From Rhizobiales bacterium 2SD (GTDB taxonomy: Bacteria > Pseudomonadota > Alphaproteobacteria > Rhizobiales > Beijerinckiaceae), in assembly GCA_005502805.1 (NCBI GenBank), contig SCMY01000010.1, positions 1-64,000 on the forward strand: DNA of 64,000 bases. The letters run 5' to 3'. The notes under the pieces are model-generated. The model ran no database searches. It was given only the letters and a program-made list of their open reading frames with translations, and was not told the DNA's origin. Positions 19,073 through 28,174 of the stretch are shown one piece after another (within the stretch, counting starts at the first letter, position 1; each line of letters begins with the position of its first letter). A program made the translations under genes and the position numbers.

Positions 19073-20356
19073 ATGGGTGCAAGCCATCGCGACAGCCAGG
19101 GCCGGCCGATCGTCGCCGTCACCGGCCTCGGCATCGTCACCTCGCTCGGCCAGGGCAAGGATGCCAACTGGGAAGCCCTGACCGCGGGTCGCTCCGGCAT
19201 CCACCGCATCGAGCGCTTCCCGACCGACGGCCTGCGCACCACCATCGCAGCGACCGTCGATTTCCTGTTCGACGGCTCCTTCGCTGCCCCCGAGCTCTCC
19301 GAGAAGCTCGCCACGCTCGCTGCCGAAGAGGCGGTCGCGCAGAGCGGCCTCGGGGAGATCGGCGATTTTCCGGGCGAGCTCTTCATGGCGGTGCCGCCGG
19401 TCGAGATGGAATGGCCGCAGAAGCAAGAGCTGGCCCAGGCCGTCGAGGGCGAAACCGACTATGACGCACTGCTGCGCGTCGCCGCCCGCCACAAGCATCA
19501 GGCGATGCACGAGCTCTTCCTGTTCGGCGGTGTCGCTGAGCACATCGCCGAGAAATTCGGCACCAAAGGCTCGCCGATCTCACTCTCGACCGCATGCTCC
19601 TCGGGCGCGACCGCGATCCAGATGGGCGTCGAGGCGATCCGTCGTGGCGAGACCGAGGCCGCGCTATGCATCGGCACCGACGGCTCGGTCCATGCCGAAG
19701 CGCTGATCCGCTTCTCGTTACTATCCGCCCTCTCGACCCAGAACGACCCACCCGCAGGCGCGGCCAAGCCGTTCTCGAAGAACCGTGACGGCTTCGTCAT
19801 GGGCGAAGGTGCCGGCGCGCTGGTGCTGGAGGATTACGACCACGCTCTGGCGCGTGGCGCCACCATTCTCGGTGTCGTCGCCGGCTGCGGCGAGCGTGGC
19901 GACGGCTTCCACCGCACCCGCTCGAGCCCGGATGGCAAGCCGGCGATCCTCGCAATGCAGGATGCCCTCGCCGATGCCGGCCTCACCCCTGATGATGTCG
20001 ACTACATCAACGCGCACGGCACCTCGACGCCGGAGAACGACAAGATGGAGGCGATGAGCTGCTCCGCCGTCTTCGGCGAGCGCATGGCCAGCCTGCCGAT
20101 CTCGTCGAACAAGTCGATGCTCGGCCATACGCTGACCGCGGCTGGCGCCGTGGAAGCTGTCATTTCGCTGCTGACCATCGCCAATGGCCGCATCCCGCCG
20201 ACGATCAACTACAACACGCCGGACCCGGCGATCGCGCTCGATGTCATCCCGAACGAGGCCCGCGACGCCAAGGTCCGCACCGTTTTGTCGAACTCCTTCG
20301 GCTTCGGCGGCCAGAACACCTGCCTCGTCCTGACTGCCGGGCCGTCAGCAGCATGA
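19073..20356 (+). CDS. fabF1XL: Beta-ketoacyl-ACP synthase II-like, VLCFA cluster
   Basis: Condensing enzyme (427 aa) that extends acyl-AcpXL by two carbons per cycle. The catalytic triad is complete: Cys175 in STACSSGA, His315 in NAHGTSTPEND and His352 in MLGHTLTAAG. A GGAG ribosome site precedes the ATG at 19073; a start at 19022 would overlap the upstream gene and is not favoured. It overlaps the next gene by ATGA. It is likely the working partner of the Cys-less protein upstream. Confidence 0.93.
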   Translation: MGASHRDSQGRPIVAVTGLGIVTSLGQGKDANWEALTAGRSGIHRIERFPTDGLRTTIAATVDFLFDGSFAAPELSEKLATLAAEEAVAQSGLGEIGDFPGELFMAVPPVEMEWPQKQELAQAVEGETDYDALLRVAARHKHQAMHELFLFGGVAEHIAEKFGTKGSPISLSTACSSGATAIQMGVEAIRRGETEAALCIGTDGSVHAEALIRFSLLSALSTQNDPPAGAAKPFSKNRDGFVMGEGAGALVLEDYDHALARGATILGVVAGCGERGDGFHRTRSSPDGKPAILAMQDALADAGLTPDDVDYINAHGTSTPENDKMEAMSCSAVFGERMASLPISSNKSMLGHTLTAAGAVEAVISLLTIANGRIPPTINYNTPDPAIALDVIPNEARDAKVRTVLSNSFGFGGQNTCLVLTAGPSAA

Positions 20357-21099
20357 CGAAGGTTCTCGTCACCGGCGGCGCCAAGGGTGTCGGCGCCGCG
20401 ATCGTGCGGGCGCTCGTGGCCGATGGCCACGATGTCGACTTCACCTATCGCTCCTCGGGCGAGCAGGCGCAGGCGCTCGCCGCCGAGATCGCGGAATCCG
20501 CGCCCGGCCGATCCGTGCGCGCCCTGCCGCTCGACCTCTCCGACAAGGCTGCGCTCGACGCCTTCTGCGAGCAATGCGAGGGCGAGGCCTGGTTCGGCCT
20601 CGTCCACAATGCCGGCCAGCCCTATGACACGCTCGCCGCCATGCTGGTGCAGGACAAGGCCGAGGCGGCGATGCAGGTCAATTTCTGGGCCTTCACCCGC
20701 CTCGCCAAGAGCCTGATGCGCGGCATGATCCGCGCCAAGGCCGGCCGCATCGTCGCGATCGGCTCGGTCGCGGCCTTGCGCGGCAACCCCGGCAACGCGG
20801 CCTATGCCGCTTCGAAGGGTGCGCTGATCTCCTATGCCAAGACGCTGGCGGTCGAGACCGGCAAGCGCGGCGTCACCGTCAACGTGATCGCGCCCGGCTT
20901 CGTCGACACCGACATGATGGCGCCCTACGCCGCCTATCGCGACAAGATGGAAGGCCAGATCCCGGTCGGCCGCTTCGCCAGGCCGGAGGAGGTCGCCGGC
21001 CTCGCCGCCTTCCTGATGAGCCCGCCGGCCGCCTATATCACCGGCACGGTCCTGCCGATCGATGGCGGCCTGACCGCCCATCTCGGCGTGCATCGCTGA
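20353..21099 (+). CDS. FabG-like SDR, 3-oxoacyl-ACP reductase
   Basis: Short-chain dehydrogenase (248 aa) expected to reduce 3-oxoacyl-AcpXL with NADPH. The cofactor motif is VTGGAKGVGAA, the NAG motif lies in VHNAGQPYDT and the catalytic Tyr and Lys are in AAYAASKGA. The ATG overlaps the stop of the active KAS gene (ATGA), tying it firmly to the cluster. The six-gene acpXL locus I know from Rhizobium has no fabG-type gene, so this makes the cassette closer to self-sufficient. Its role here is inferred from position. Confidence 0.88.
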   Translation: MTKVLVTGGAKGVGAAIVRALVADGHDVDFTYRSSGEQAQALAAEIAESAPGRSVRALPLDLSDKAALDAFCEQCEGEAWFGLVHNAGQPYDTLAAMLVQDKAEAAMQVNFWAFTRLAKSLMRGMIRAKAGRIVAIGSVAALRGNPGNAAYAASKGALISYAKTLAVETGKRGVTVNVIAPGFVDTDMMAPYAAYRDKMEGQIPVGRFARPEEVAGLAAFLMSPPAAYITGTVLPIDGGLTAHLGVHR

Positions 21100-21175
21100 G
21101 GGCGTTCCAGCGCTTCACGTGAAACATGGTAAACGCGCAGCGCTTGGCGCTGTGAGTTCTGAAAGACGAAGACCG

Positions 21176-22198
21176 ATGCTCTCGCTCCAGCTCCATGGCG
21201 ACCGCGATCTCCGCCTCGAACAGATCGAGCCGCCGCCCCCGCCTGCTCCCGGCGAGGTCCAGATCCGCGTGCGCGCCGTCGGCCTGAACTATCTCGATCT
21301 CTGGGGCTTCCGCGGCATGGCCTTCGCCAAGCGCAAGATGCCGCAGGCGGCCGGCGTCGAGGCGGCCGGCGAGGTCGTCGCAGTGGGCGAGGGCGTCTCG
21401 CGCTTCCGCGAGGGCGACACGGTGACCATGTACGGCGCCGAGACCTGCGGCCATTGCAAGGCCTGCCGCGAGGGCCGCGACAATCTCTGCGAGAACGTCG
21501 CCGGGATCATGGGCTTCCATATCGACGGCTTCGCCCGCGAATTGATCAACCGGCCCGAGCGCCTGGTGATCAAGGCGCCGAAGGGCGTCTCCTTCGAGGA
21601 CGCCGCCTGCGCCCCGATCGGCTTCGGCACGGTCCAGCACATGCTGTTCGACAATGCGAAACTGGAGCCCGGCGAGTCGGTGCTGGTCCATGCCGGCGGC
21701 TCCGGCATCGGCACGGCGGCGATCCTGATGGCCAAGGAGATCGGCTGCACCGTCTACACCACCGTCGGCGACGACGAGAAGGGCGAGAAAGCCAAGGCGC
21801 TCGGCGCCGATTTCGTCGTCAACTACAAGACCGAGCGCTTCGAGGGCGAGGTCCGGCGCCTGACCAAGCGCAAGGGCGTCGACGTCGTCTTCGAGCATGT
21901 CGGCGCCGACACCTGGAACGGCTCGCTGCTCTGCCTGAAGCGCGGCGGCCGCCTCGTCACCTGCGGCGCGACTTCGGGCGCCTCGACGACGATGAACCTG
22001 ATGCAGCTCTTCCAGCAGCAATACCGCATCACCGGCTCCTTCGGCTGCCGTATCGAGAACATCGCGCAGTCGCTGGAGAAGATGGCGGCTGGGATGAAGC
22101 CGGTGATCGATTCAGTCTTCCCGCTCGCGCAGTTCGAGCAGGGCCTCGCCCGGATCGAGGGCCGCAAGGTCTTCGGCAAGGTCATCGTCACGCTTTGA
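21176..22198 (+). CDS. MDR superfamily dehydrogenase of the VLCFA cluster
   Basis: Medium-chain dehydrogenase/reductase (340 aa) in the position of the fabXL/adh gene of rhizobial acpXL loci, perhaps an enoyl reductase in elongation. The structural-zinc lobe is intact (Cys residues in TCGHCKACREGRDNLC), and the NAD(P) motif is HAGGSGIGTAAI. The usual catalytic-zinc ligands are missing: GLNYLDLWG replaces the Cys site and GVEAAGE the GHE site, which favours a reductase of the quinone/enoyl type. The ATG at 21176 is chosen over one at 21119 because the family N-terminus (MLSLQLHGDRDLRLEQ) begins there. Confidence 0.88.
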   Translation: MLSLQLHGDRDLRLEQIEPPPPPAPGEVQIRVRAVGLNYLDLWGFRGMAFAKRKMPQAAGVEAAGEVVAVGEGVSRFREGDTVTMYGAETCGHCKACREGRDNLCENVAGIMGFHIDGFARELINRPERLVIKAPKGVSFEDAACAPIGFGTVQHMLFDNAKLEPGESVLVHAGGSGIGTAAILMAKEIGCTVYTTVGDDEKGEKAKALGADFVVNYKTERFEGEVRRLTKRKGVDVVFEHVGADTWNGSLLCLKRGGRLVTCGATSGASTTMNLMQLFQQQYRITGSFGCRIENIAQSLEKMAAGMKPVIDSVFPLAQFEQGLARIEGRKVFGKVIVTL

Positions 22199-22260
22199 TA
22201 GGCTGTCATGAGCCGGCGCTGACTTGACGCGCCGGCCGCAATCCCGCAAGTCGCGCGCCT

Positions 22261-23289
22261 ATGGCGAGGTCCAGTCCGGACACTGCGCCGGCGGACCGGA
22301 CTGGGGTTTTGAGGCAGATAAAGCAATTCGCCACACGGACCGGCGCCTTCCTCATGATCGGGCTGATCCGCTCGTTCTTCGCCTTCCTGCGCGCGCTCGG
22401 ACCCGAGAGGGCTTCCGATTTCGGCGGCTGGCTCTTGCGCAGCGTGAGTCCGCTGATCCCGGTCAATCGCGTCGCCTATGCCAATGTCCGCGCCGCCTTC
22501 CCGGGCATTGATGATGCCGAGGCCAGGCGCCTCGTGCGTGGCGGCTGGGAGAATCTCGGCCGCACCGTCGCCGAATACGCCCATCTCAAGACGCTGTTCG
22601 ACTATGACTATCACAACCCCGACCCGAACGGCCGGATCGAGGTCGTCGGCATCGAGCACTTCATTGCGCTGAAGGACGACGACAAGCCGGGCCTGATCTT
22701 CTCCTCTCATCTCGGCAATTGGGAGCTGCCGGCGATCTGCGCGGCGACCTATGATCTCGACACCACCGCCGTTTTCCGTGCCCCCAACGATCCGGCAATC
22801 GCCGCCGTCGTCCATGAGATCCGCTCCGGCGCCATGGGCGGGCTCGCCGCCGCCAAGCAGGGCGCCGCCTTCGCAATGCAGGGCGTGCTCGAGAATGGCG
22901 GCCATCTCGGCATGCTGATCGACCAGCATTTCACCCGCGGCGTGGTCGTGCCCTTCCTCGGCCGGCCGGCGCTGACCAACCCGATCCTCGGCAAGTTCGC
23001 CCGCCGCTTCGAATGCCCGGTCCACGGCGTGCGCGTCGTCCGCCTGCCGAACCATCGCTTCCGGATCGAATTGACGCCACCGCTCGACCTGCCGCGCGAC
23101 GCCAATGGCGAGATCGACGTCACCGGCGCCATGGCGATGATGACCGCGGTGGTCGACGGTTGGGTCCGCGAGCATCCAGAGCAATGGCTCTGGATGCACA
23201 GGCGCTGGCGCCCCAACCTGATTGGCGCCGAGGCGCTGGCACGTTTTCGCGATCAGCCGCAGCAGAAGCCTGTTTTCAAGGCAACGTGA
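22261..23289 (+). CDS. lpxXL: LpxXL-like lipid A acyltransferase
   Basis: Membrane-bound acyltransferase of the LpxL/HtrB family (342 aa) that should move the very-long-chain acyl group from AcpXL to the lipid A precursor. The H-x4-E active site is in SSHLGNWEL (His150, Glu155), and the C-terminal WLWMHRRWRPN matches the family. One N-terminal hydrophobic segment (residues 31-45) anchors it. It closes the acpXL cluster 62 bases after the MDR gene. An LpxL with lauroyl specificity cannot be excluded, but context favours LpxXL. Confidence 0.92.
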   Translation: MARSSPDTAPADRTGVLRQIKQFATRTGAFLMIGLIRSFFAFLRALGPERASDFGGWLLRSVSPLIPVNRVAYANVRAAFPGIDDAEARRLVRGGWENLGRTVAEYAHLKTLFDYDYHNPDPNGRIEVVGIEHFIALKDDDKPGLIFSSHLGNWELPAICAATYDLDTTAVFRAPNDPAIAAVVHEIRSGAMGGLAAAKQGAAFAMQGVLENGGHLGMLIDQHFTRGVVVPFLGRPALTNPILGKFARRFECPVHGVRVVRLPNHRFRIELTPPLDLPRDANGEIDVTGAMAMMTAVVDGWVREHPEQWLWMHRRWRPNLIGAEALARFRDQPQQKPVFKAT

Positions 23290-23357
23290 TTTCCAATTGA
23301 GTGGAGAGTAGCGCTTTTGGTAACCGCCTGCTTCTATACAGGCGTCGAGTTCGAACG

Positions 23358-24107
23358 ATGGTCCGCCACATCAGCAACATCGCTGTCGCCGCTGTCCTCC
23401 TGCTTGCGGGGGCGTCAGCGCATGCCCAGCAGCCAGTGGTCCAGCCGAAAGCCGTGGTGGAGCTCTTCACCAGCCAGGGCTGCTCGTCCTGCCCGGCCGC
23501 CGACGCGCTTTTCGTCGAGCTCGCCAAGGATCCCCGCCTGATCACGCTGACCCTGCCGGTGACCTATTGGGACTATCTCGGCTGGAAGGACACGCTCGGC
23601 CAGGAGGTCTTCGGCAAGCGCCAGAAGCTCTATGCCAAGGCGCGCGGCGACGGGCAGATCTACACGCCGCAGGCCGTCGTCAACGGCGCCGCCCATATCG
23701 TCGGCTCCGACAAGGGCGGCATCGACAAGCTCGTCCAGGAGCAGGGCAAGGACGGCTTCCCGGTCAAGATCGACCTCGTCGAAGCGGACGGCGCGCTGCG
23801 GGTTGGCTTGGGCGAAGCGCCCTTCGCCGGCGAGAAGCCGGCCGTGGTCTGGCTGCTGCAGGTCAGCCGCAGCGCAACCGTGCCGATCGAGCGCGGCGAG
23901 AACACCGGCAAGACCGTGACCTACGCCAATGTCGTGCGTGGCATCAGCCGGATCGGCGAATGGAAGGGCCAGGCCGCGACCTTGAGCGTGCCGCTGGAGA
24001 CCGTCCGCTCCGCTGCAAAGGCCGACAGCTATGTCGTCCTGGTTCAGGCCGATCTCTACGCCCGCCAGAGTGCCATCCTCGGCGCGGCGCGCGGCCCGAT
24101 GAAATAA
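23358..24107 (+). CDS. DUF1223 thioredoxin-like periplasmic protein
   Basis: A 249 aa exported protein of the DUF1223 family with a cleavable signal peptide (about residues 1-24, ending AHAQ). The redox motif CSSC lies in FTSQGCSSCPAADALF, at the position of the thioredoxin CxxC, suggesting a periplasmic thiol role. The start at 23358 gives a proper signal peptide; a longer reading begins in the intergenic region. The gene is plus strand and converges with the TPM-domain pair 4 bases downstream. The substrate is unknown. Confidence 0.88.
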   Translation: MVRHISNIAVAAVLLLAGASAHAQQPVVQPKAVVELFTSQGCSSCPAADALFVELAKDPRLITLTLPVTYWDYLGWKDTLGQEVFGKRQKLYAKARGDGQIYTPQAVVNGAAHIVGSDKGGIDKLVQEQGKDGFPVKIDLVEADGALRVGLGEAPFAGEKPAVVWLLQVSRSATVPIERGENTGKTVTYANVVRGISRIGEWKGQAATLSVPLETVRSAAKADSYVVLVQADLYARQSAILGAARGPMK

Positions 24108-24111
24108 TCCG

Positions 24112-24720
24112 CTAGAGAATCACCACCTTGTTGGGCAGCTCGTCGACATCGTCGGCGGCCGGCGGCGCATGGGCCGCGAGCACCGCGCCGACATCGCGCA
24201 CCGCTGCGATCAGGCCCTCGCGCAAGGTGTCCTGAGCCGCCGCGGCGAGCAGCGGATCGATGATCTTCTGCCAGGTGTCGCCGTCGACCTTGGCCGAGAT
24301 CCCGGCATCGGCGACCACTTCGGCATAGCGCTCCTGTACTGCGATATAGAGCAGGACGCCGGTGCGCCCCCGCGTCAGCGTCAGTCCGCGTGCCGTGAAC
24401 TCGCGCAGCGCCGTCTCATGCGCTTGCCGTCGCTTGACGAAGCCGGGAACGAAGCGTCCGCCGCGCCCATACCAGAGCAAGGTCGCGAGCAGCAGCGCCG
24501 CCGCGATCAGCTGGGCGAGGAAGATGCTCGCCGCGCTTAGATTCGTGATCAGCAGGAACGGCCAGGGAACGAACAGGGCAAGCGCCAGCGCCAGCACCAG
24601 CGGCACTGCGACATAGCTGCCGGCGGCGCGATCGACGACGACGACGATCTCGCCGGAGGTCTGCCGCTCGGCCTCGCGCACGGCCTCGGCGATGGCGTCG
24701 CGATCATCGGAATTCAGCAT
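24112..24720 (-). CDS. TPM-domain membrane protein
   Basis: A 202 aa protein with an N-terminal TPM-domain beginning (AIAEAVREAERQTSGEIVVVV), two membrane helices near residues 38-80 and a continued TPM segment with TGVLLYIAVQERYAEVVAD. The start at 24720 lies one base from the stop of the preceding TPM gene, so the two are probably coupled. With lemA upstream it forms the lemA-TPM-TPM arrangement found in many bacteria. The biochemical role is not established; TPM proteins have been linked to membrane protein quality and photosystem II repair. Confidence 0.85.
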   Translation of the reverse strand: MLNSDDRDAIAEAVREAERQTSGEIVVVVDRAAGSYVAVPLVLALALALFVPWPFLLITNLSAASIFLAQLIAAALLLATLLWYGRGGRFVPGFVKRRQAHETALREFTARGLTLTRGRTGVLLYIAVQERYAEVVADAGISAKVDGDTWQKIIDPLLAAAAQDTLREGLIAAVRDVGAVLAAHAPPAADDVDELPNKVVIL

Positions 24721-24721
24721 C

Positions 24722-25531
24722 TCACCAATCCCCCGAAGCGCCGCCGCCCCCGGACGAGCCGCCGCCACCTGAAAACCCGCCCGAGCTTGAGCCGCCTCCC
24801 CAGCCCGAACTCCAGCCGCCGGATGAGGAACCACCGCTCCAGCCCGAACCACCGGAGGGCGGCAGCACGATCCAGCGCCCGTCACGCGTCCGGTGCCGGC
24901 GCGCGCCGCCCGAGGAGCGCCCGAGCTCTTGCATGAAGCTCACGATCAGGATGAACACCATGATCATGACGAAAATCACCGCGGCGGTCTCGACCCAGGA
25001 GGATTCGTCGCTGCGGATCTGCGCGCGCCGCTGCCATTCCTCGGCATCGCCGGTCAGGATCGACAGGATTGCGTCGACCCCGCCCTCGATCCCCCCGGCG
25101 AAATCGCCGTTCTTGAACTTGGGTGCGACCGCGGTGGTGATGATCACCTTGGAGAGCGCATCGGTCAGCGCGCCTTCGAGCCCGTAGCCGACCTCGATTC
25201 GCACCTTGCGCTCATTCGGTGCGACGATGAGCAGCACGCCGTTGTTTTTTGCCTTCTCCCCGAGCTTCCAGGCCCGGAACAGCCCGTTGGCGAACTCCTC
25301 GATCGGATAGCCCTGCAGCGAGGGCAGCGTCGCGACCACGACCTGGTCGCTGGTCTTCTCCTCATGCGCTTTCAGCTTCTGTTCGATCCGGGCGGAAGCC
25401 TCGGCGTTGAGCAGGTTAGCATCGTCGACGATGCGGCCGGTGAGGGCGGGATAATTCGGCTCGGCGGCTGCGGCGAAGAGTGGGAAGAGGAGGAAGAGAA
25501 GTAAAACGGCGAACCGCCCCGCAAGCGTCAT
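24722..25531 (-). CDS. TPM-domain (YgcG-like) exported protein
   Basis: A 269 aa membrane protein: signal peptide (to about residue 23), a TPM domain (ALTGRIVDDANLLNAEA through GNGVLLIVAPNERKVRIEVGY-type blocks), one membrane helix near residues 180-200, and a Gly/Ser/Trp-rich low-complexity tail of about 60 residues ending SGDW. The ATG chosen (25531) lies inside a palindromic repeat element (25527-25601), so the repeat abuts the translation start and no ribosome site is visible. An in-frame reading from 25633 would translate the repeat and is unlikely. It sits between lemA and the second TPM gene. Confidence 0.85.
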   Translation of the reverse strand: MTLAGRFAVLLLFLLFPLFAAAAEPNYPALTGRIVDDANLLNAEASARIEQKLKAHEEKTSDQVVVATLPSLQGYPIEEFANGLFRAWKLGEKAKNNGVLLIVAPNERKVRIEVGYGLEGALTDALSKVIITTAVAPKFKNGDFAGGIEGGVDAILSILTGDAEEWQRRAQIRSDESSWVETAAVIFVMIMVFILIVSFMQELGRSSGGARRHRTRDGRWIVLPPSGGSGWSGGSSSGGWSSGWGGGSSSGGFSGGGGSSGGGGASGDW

Positions 25532-25601
25532 GCTCGGGCTTGACCCGAGCATCTCCTGATCGAGATTCTCGGGTCTGCGCTTCGCTCCGCCCGAGAATGA
25601 C
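25527..25601. repeat. Palindromic repeat, copy A
   Basis: A 75 base element made of two hairpins. The first is TGCTCGGG / CCCGAGCA near its left end; the second is ATTCTCGGG / CCCGAGAAT around a GC-rich loop. Its outer ends read GTCATGC and GAATGAC. An inverted, longer copy is at 28175-28279 and a fragment at 53503. It overlaps the start codon of the TPM gene. Such elements are common between genes in Hyphomicrobiales. Confidence 0.8.
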
Positions 25602-25646
25602 GGCGCGCCAGTTATTGCAGCGACCAAGTTCACGCAGGATCACACG

Positions 25647-26255
25647 TCAGAACTTCACCGCTGGCGGCCGCTCGGCTCCCGCCGTCGCCGAGAAGCTTTC
25701 CATCGGCTTGGCGCCCCAGAACAGGCGCGCCCAGATCACGCCCGGGAAGGTCCGGATCTCCGTGTTGAAGGCCTGCACCGCCTGGATGTAGTCCCGCCGG
25801 GCGACGGCGACCCGGTTCTCGGTGCCTTCGAGTTGCGACTGCAACGCCAGGAAGTTCTGGTTCGACTTGAGCTCGGGATAGCGTTCGACCGTCACCATCA
25901 GGCGCCCGAGCGCGCCGCTGAGCTGGTTCTGCGCGTCCTGGTATTCCTTGAACTTGGCGGGGTCGGTGATCGTGGAGGCATCGACCTTGACCTGCGTCGC
26001 CTTGGCGCGCGCCTCGATCACCTGGGTCAGAACCTCGCGCTCCTGCTGGGCATAGCCCTTCACCGTCTCGACCAGGTTGGGGATCAGGTCGGCGCGACGC
26101 TGATACTGGTTCTGCACCTCACCCCAGGCCGCCTTGGCCTTCTCCTCCAGTGTCGGCACGTTGTTGTAGCCGCAGCCCGCCAGGACAAGGCCGAACAGCC
26201 CGACCAGCAGCATGACAAGGGGACGGCGAACCGCCGGAGACTGCGTGAGCACCAT
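25647..26255 (-). CDS. LemA family lipoprotein
   Basis: A 202 aa protein of the LemA family. The start at 26255 gives a signal sequence with lipobox (LFGLVLAGCGYN, Cys near residue 28), so it is a predicted lipoprotein. The helical body carries the signatures NQYQRRADLIPNLVETVKGY and the TRVAVARRDYIQAVQAFN-like block, and a C-terminal FPGVIWARLFW segment. A longer start at 26336 has no support. It is the first gene of the minus-strand trio with two TPM proteins. The family's function is unknown, although it often travels with TPM genes. Confidence 0.9.
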   Translation of the reverse strand: MVLTQSPAVRRPLVMLLVGLFGLVLAGCGYNNVPTLEEKAKAAWGEVQNQYQRRADLIPNLVETVKGYAQQEREVLTQVIEARAKATQVKVDASTITDPAKFKEYQDAQNQLSGALGRLMVTVERYPELKSNQNFLALQSQLEGTENRVAVARRDYIQAVQAFNTEIRTFPGVIWARLFWGAKPMESFSATAGAERPPAVKF

Positions 26256-26408
26256 GACGAACCCCTTCGGCTTGGCAGAACAAACTTGGCAGGACAAATC
26301 AGGCTTCGACCATAGCCGCGCCGCCCGGCAGATCAAACCGGCGCCGCAAGCATGGCGCGCAAACCTGGAAGCGCGCTAGTCTGCACGGGAATCGAAGAGG
26401 ACAGGACC

Positions 26409-28169
26409 ATGCTGCTCACATCGTCCACATTCGGTATCCGCTCAGCCATGGCCCTCAGCCTTTGGCTCGCCGCCACAGCTGGAGCCTCGGCCCAGACCAT
26501 GGCGCCTGCCCCGGAAGCCGCCACGGGCCGCACCGCCAAGACGCTCGGCACGGCACAGCGCTACATGGCCGCCGCCGCCAATCCGCTCGCCGCCGCGGCT
26601 GGCCGCGAGATCCTACGGGCCGGCGGCAGCGCCACCGACGCGGCGATCGCGATCCAGCTCGTGCTCAACCTGGTCGAGCCGCAGAGCTCTGGCATCGGCG
26701 GCGGCGCCTTCTTCGTCTACTGGGACGAGGTCGGCCGCCAGCTGACCACGCTCGACGGGCGCGAGACCGCGCCGAAGGCGGCCAAACCCGAGCGCTTCCT
26801 CGGCGCCGACGGCAAGCCGATGAGATTCGTCGACGCCGTGGTCGGCGGCCGCTCGGTCGGCGTACCCGGCACGGTCCGCCTGCTGGAGGAGGCGCATAAG
26901 CGTTGGGGCAAGCTGCCTTGGGCCGAGGTCTTCGCGCCGGCGATCAGGCTGGCAGAGGAGGGCTTTGCCATCTCGCCGCGCCTCAATGGCCTCCTGGCGC
27001 AGGAGAAGAGCCTCGGCAAGGACGCCCGCGCCGTCGCCTATTTCTATGAGCCCGACGGCAAGCCCAAGCCGGTCGGCGCCATCCTGAAGAACCCGGCCTT
27101 CGCCGCCACGCTGCGCGCCATTGCCGGGCGCGGCGCAGATGCCTTCTACGAAGGCGCGATCGCCGAAGACATCATCGCGACGGTCACGGGCCACGCGACC
27201 AATCCAGGCGACATCACGCTCGACGACCTCAAGGCCTACAAGGTTGAGGAACGCGCGCCGCTCTGCGGCCGCTACCGCGCCTATACGCTCTGCGGCATGG
27301 GGCCGCCGAGCTCCGGCGCCGTCGCCGTGCAGCAAATCCTCGGCATGCTGGCGACGAAAGACATCGCTCGTGTGGGAGCCGGCGCCGAGGCGGCACACTG
27401 GTTCGCCGAGGCCGGCAAGCTCGCCTTCGCCGACCGGGCGCTCTATGTCGGCGATCCCGCCTTCGTCAGCGTGCCGACCAATGGCCTGATCGACGAGAGT
27501 TACGTCCGCGAGCGGGCCGGGCTGATCAACCCGGACAAGGCGATGGGAAAAGCCAATGCCGGCACTCCCCCGAACAAGCGCGCCTTCCTGTTCGCGCCAT
27601 CAGACGGCGTCGAGAACGGCACCAGCCATATCTCGGTGATCGACGCCGCCGGCAACGCCGTCTCGATGACGACGACGATCGAGGACGGTTTCGGCTCGCG
27701 CCTGATGACCAAGGGCGGCTTCCTGCTCAACAACGAATTGACAGACTTCTCCTTCGCGCCGTCGGAGGACGGCAAGCCGGTCGCCAACCGGGTCGAGCCC
27801 GGCAAGCGGCCGCGCTCCTCGATGGCGCCGACCATCGTCTTCGACGCCTTCGGCCGGCTCTATGCGGTCACCGGCTCGCCCGGCGGCAGCCAGATCATCG
27901 GCTATGTCGCCAAGACGCTGGTCGCCCTGCTCGACTGGAAGATGGACCCGCAGCGTGCCATCGACCTCGCCAATTTCGGCAACCGCAACGGGCCGACCGA
28001 GCTGGAGAAGAGCAGCGAGGCGGAGGCCTGGAAAGCCGCGCTGGAAGCGAAGGGCCACGAAGTCCGGCTGATCGAGATGACCTCGGGCATCCAGGCCATC
28101 GTCAAGACGCCGGAGGGCTATCTCGGTGGGGCGGATGGACGGCGCGAGGGCGTGGCAATCGGGGACTGA
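26409..28169 (+). CDS. ggt: Gamma-glutamyltransferase
   Basis: Periplasmic N-terminal nucleophile hydrolase (586 aa) that cleaves gamma-glutamyl bonds of glutathione. The signal peptide ends near ATAGASAQ. Self-cleavage should occur before Thr405 in NGTSHISV, giving large and small subunits; the substrate-binding GSPGGSQIIGY and the N-terminal QSSGIGGG segments are present. The start at 26409 is chosen because it begins the signal peptide. It is divergent from lemA and followed by an inverted copy of the palindromic repeat 5 bases after its stop. Confidence 0.96.
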   Translation: MLLTSSTFGIRSAMALSLWLAATAGASAQTMAPAPEAATGRTAKTLGTAQRYMAAAANPLAAAAGREILRAGGSATDAAIAIQLVLNLVEPQSSGIGGGAFFVYWDEVGRQLTTLDGRETAPKAAKPERFLGADGKPMRFVDAVVGGRSVGVPGTVRLLEEAHKRWGKLPWAEVFAPAIRLAEEGFAISPRLNGLLAQEKSLGKDARAVAYFYEPDGKPKPVGAILKNPAFAATLRAIAGRGADAFYEGAIAEDIIATVTGHATNPGDITLDDLKAYKVEERAPLCGRYRAYTLCGMGPPSSGAVAVQQILGMLATKDIARVGAGAEAAHWFAEAGKLAFADRALYVGDPAFVSVPTNGLIDESYVRERAGLINPDKAMGKANAGTPPNKRAFLFAPSDGVENGTSHISVIDAAGNAVSMTTTIEDGFGSRLMTKGGFLLNNELTDFSFAPSEDGKPVANRVEPGKRPRSSMAPTIVFDAFGRLYAVTGSPGGSQIIGYVAKTLVALLDWKMDPQRAIDLANFGNRNGPTELEKSSEAEAWKAALEAKGHEVRLIEMTSGIQAIVKTPEGYLGGADGRREGVAIGD

Positions 28170-28174
28170 TTGCC

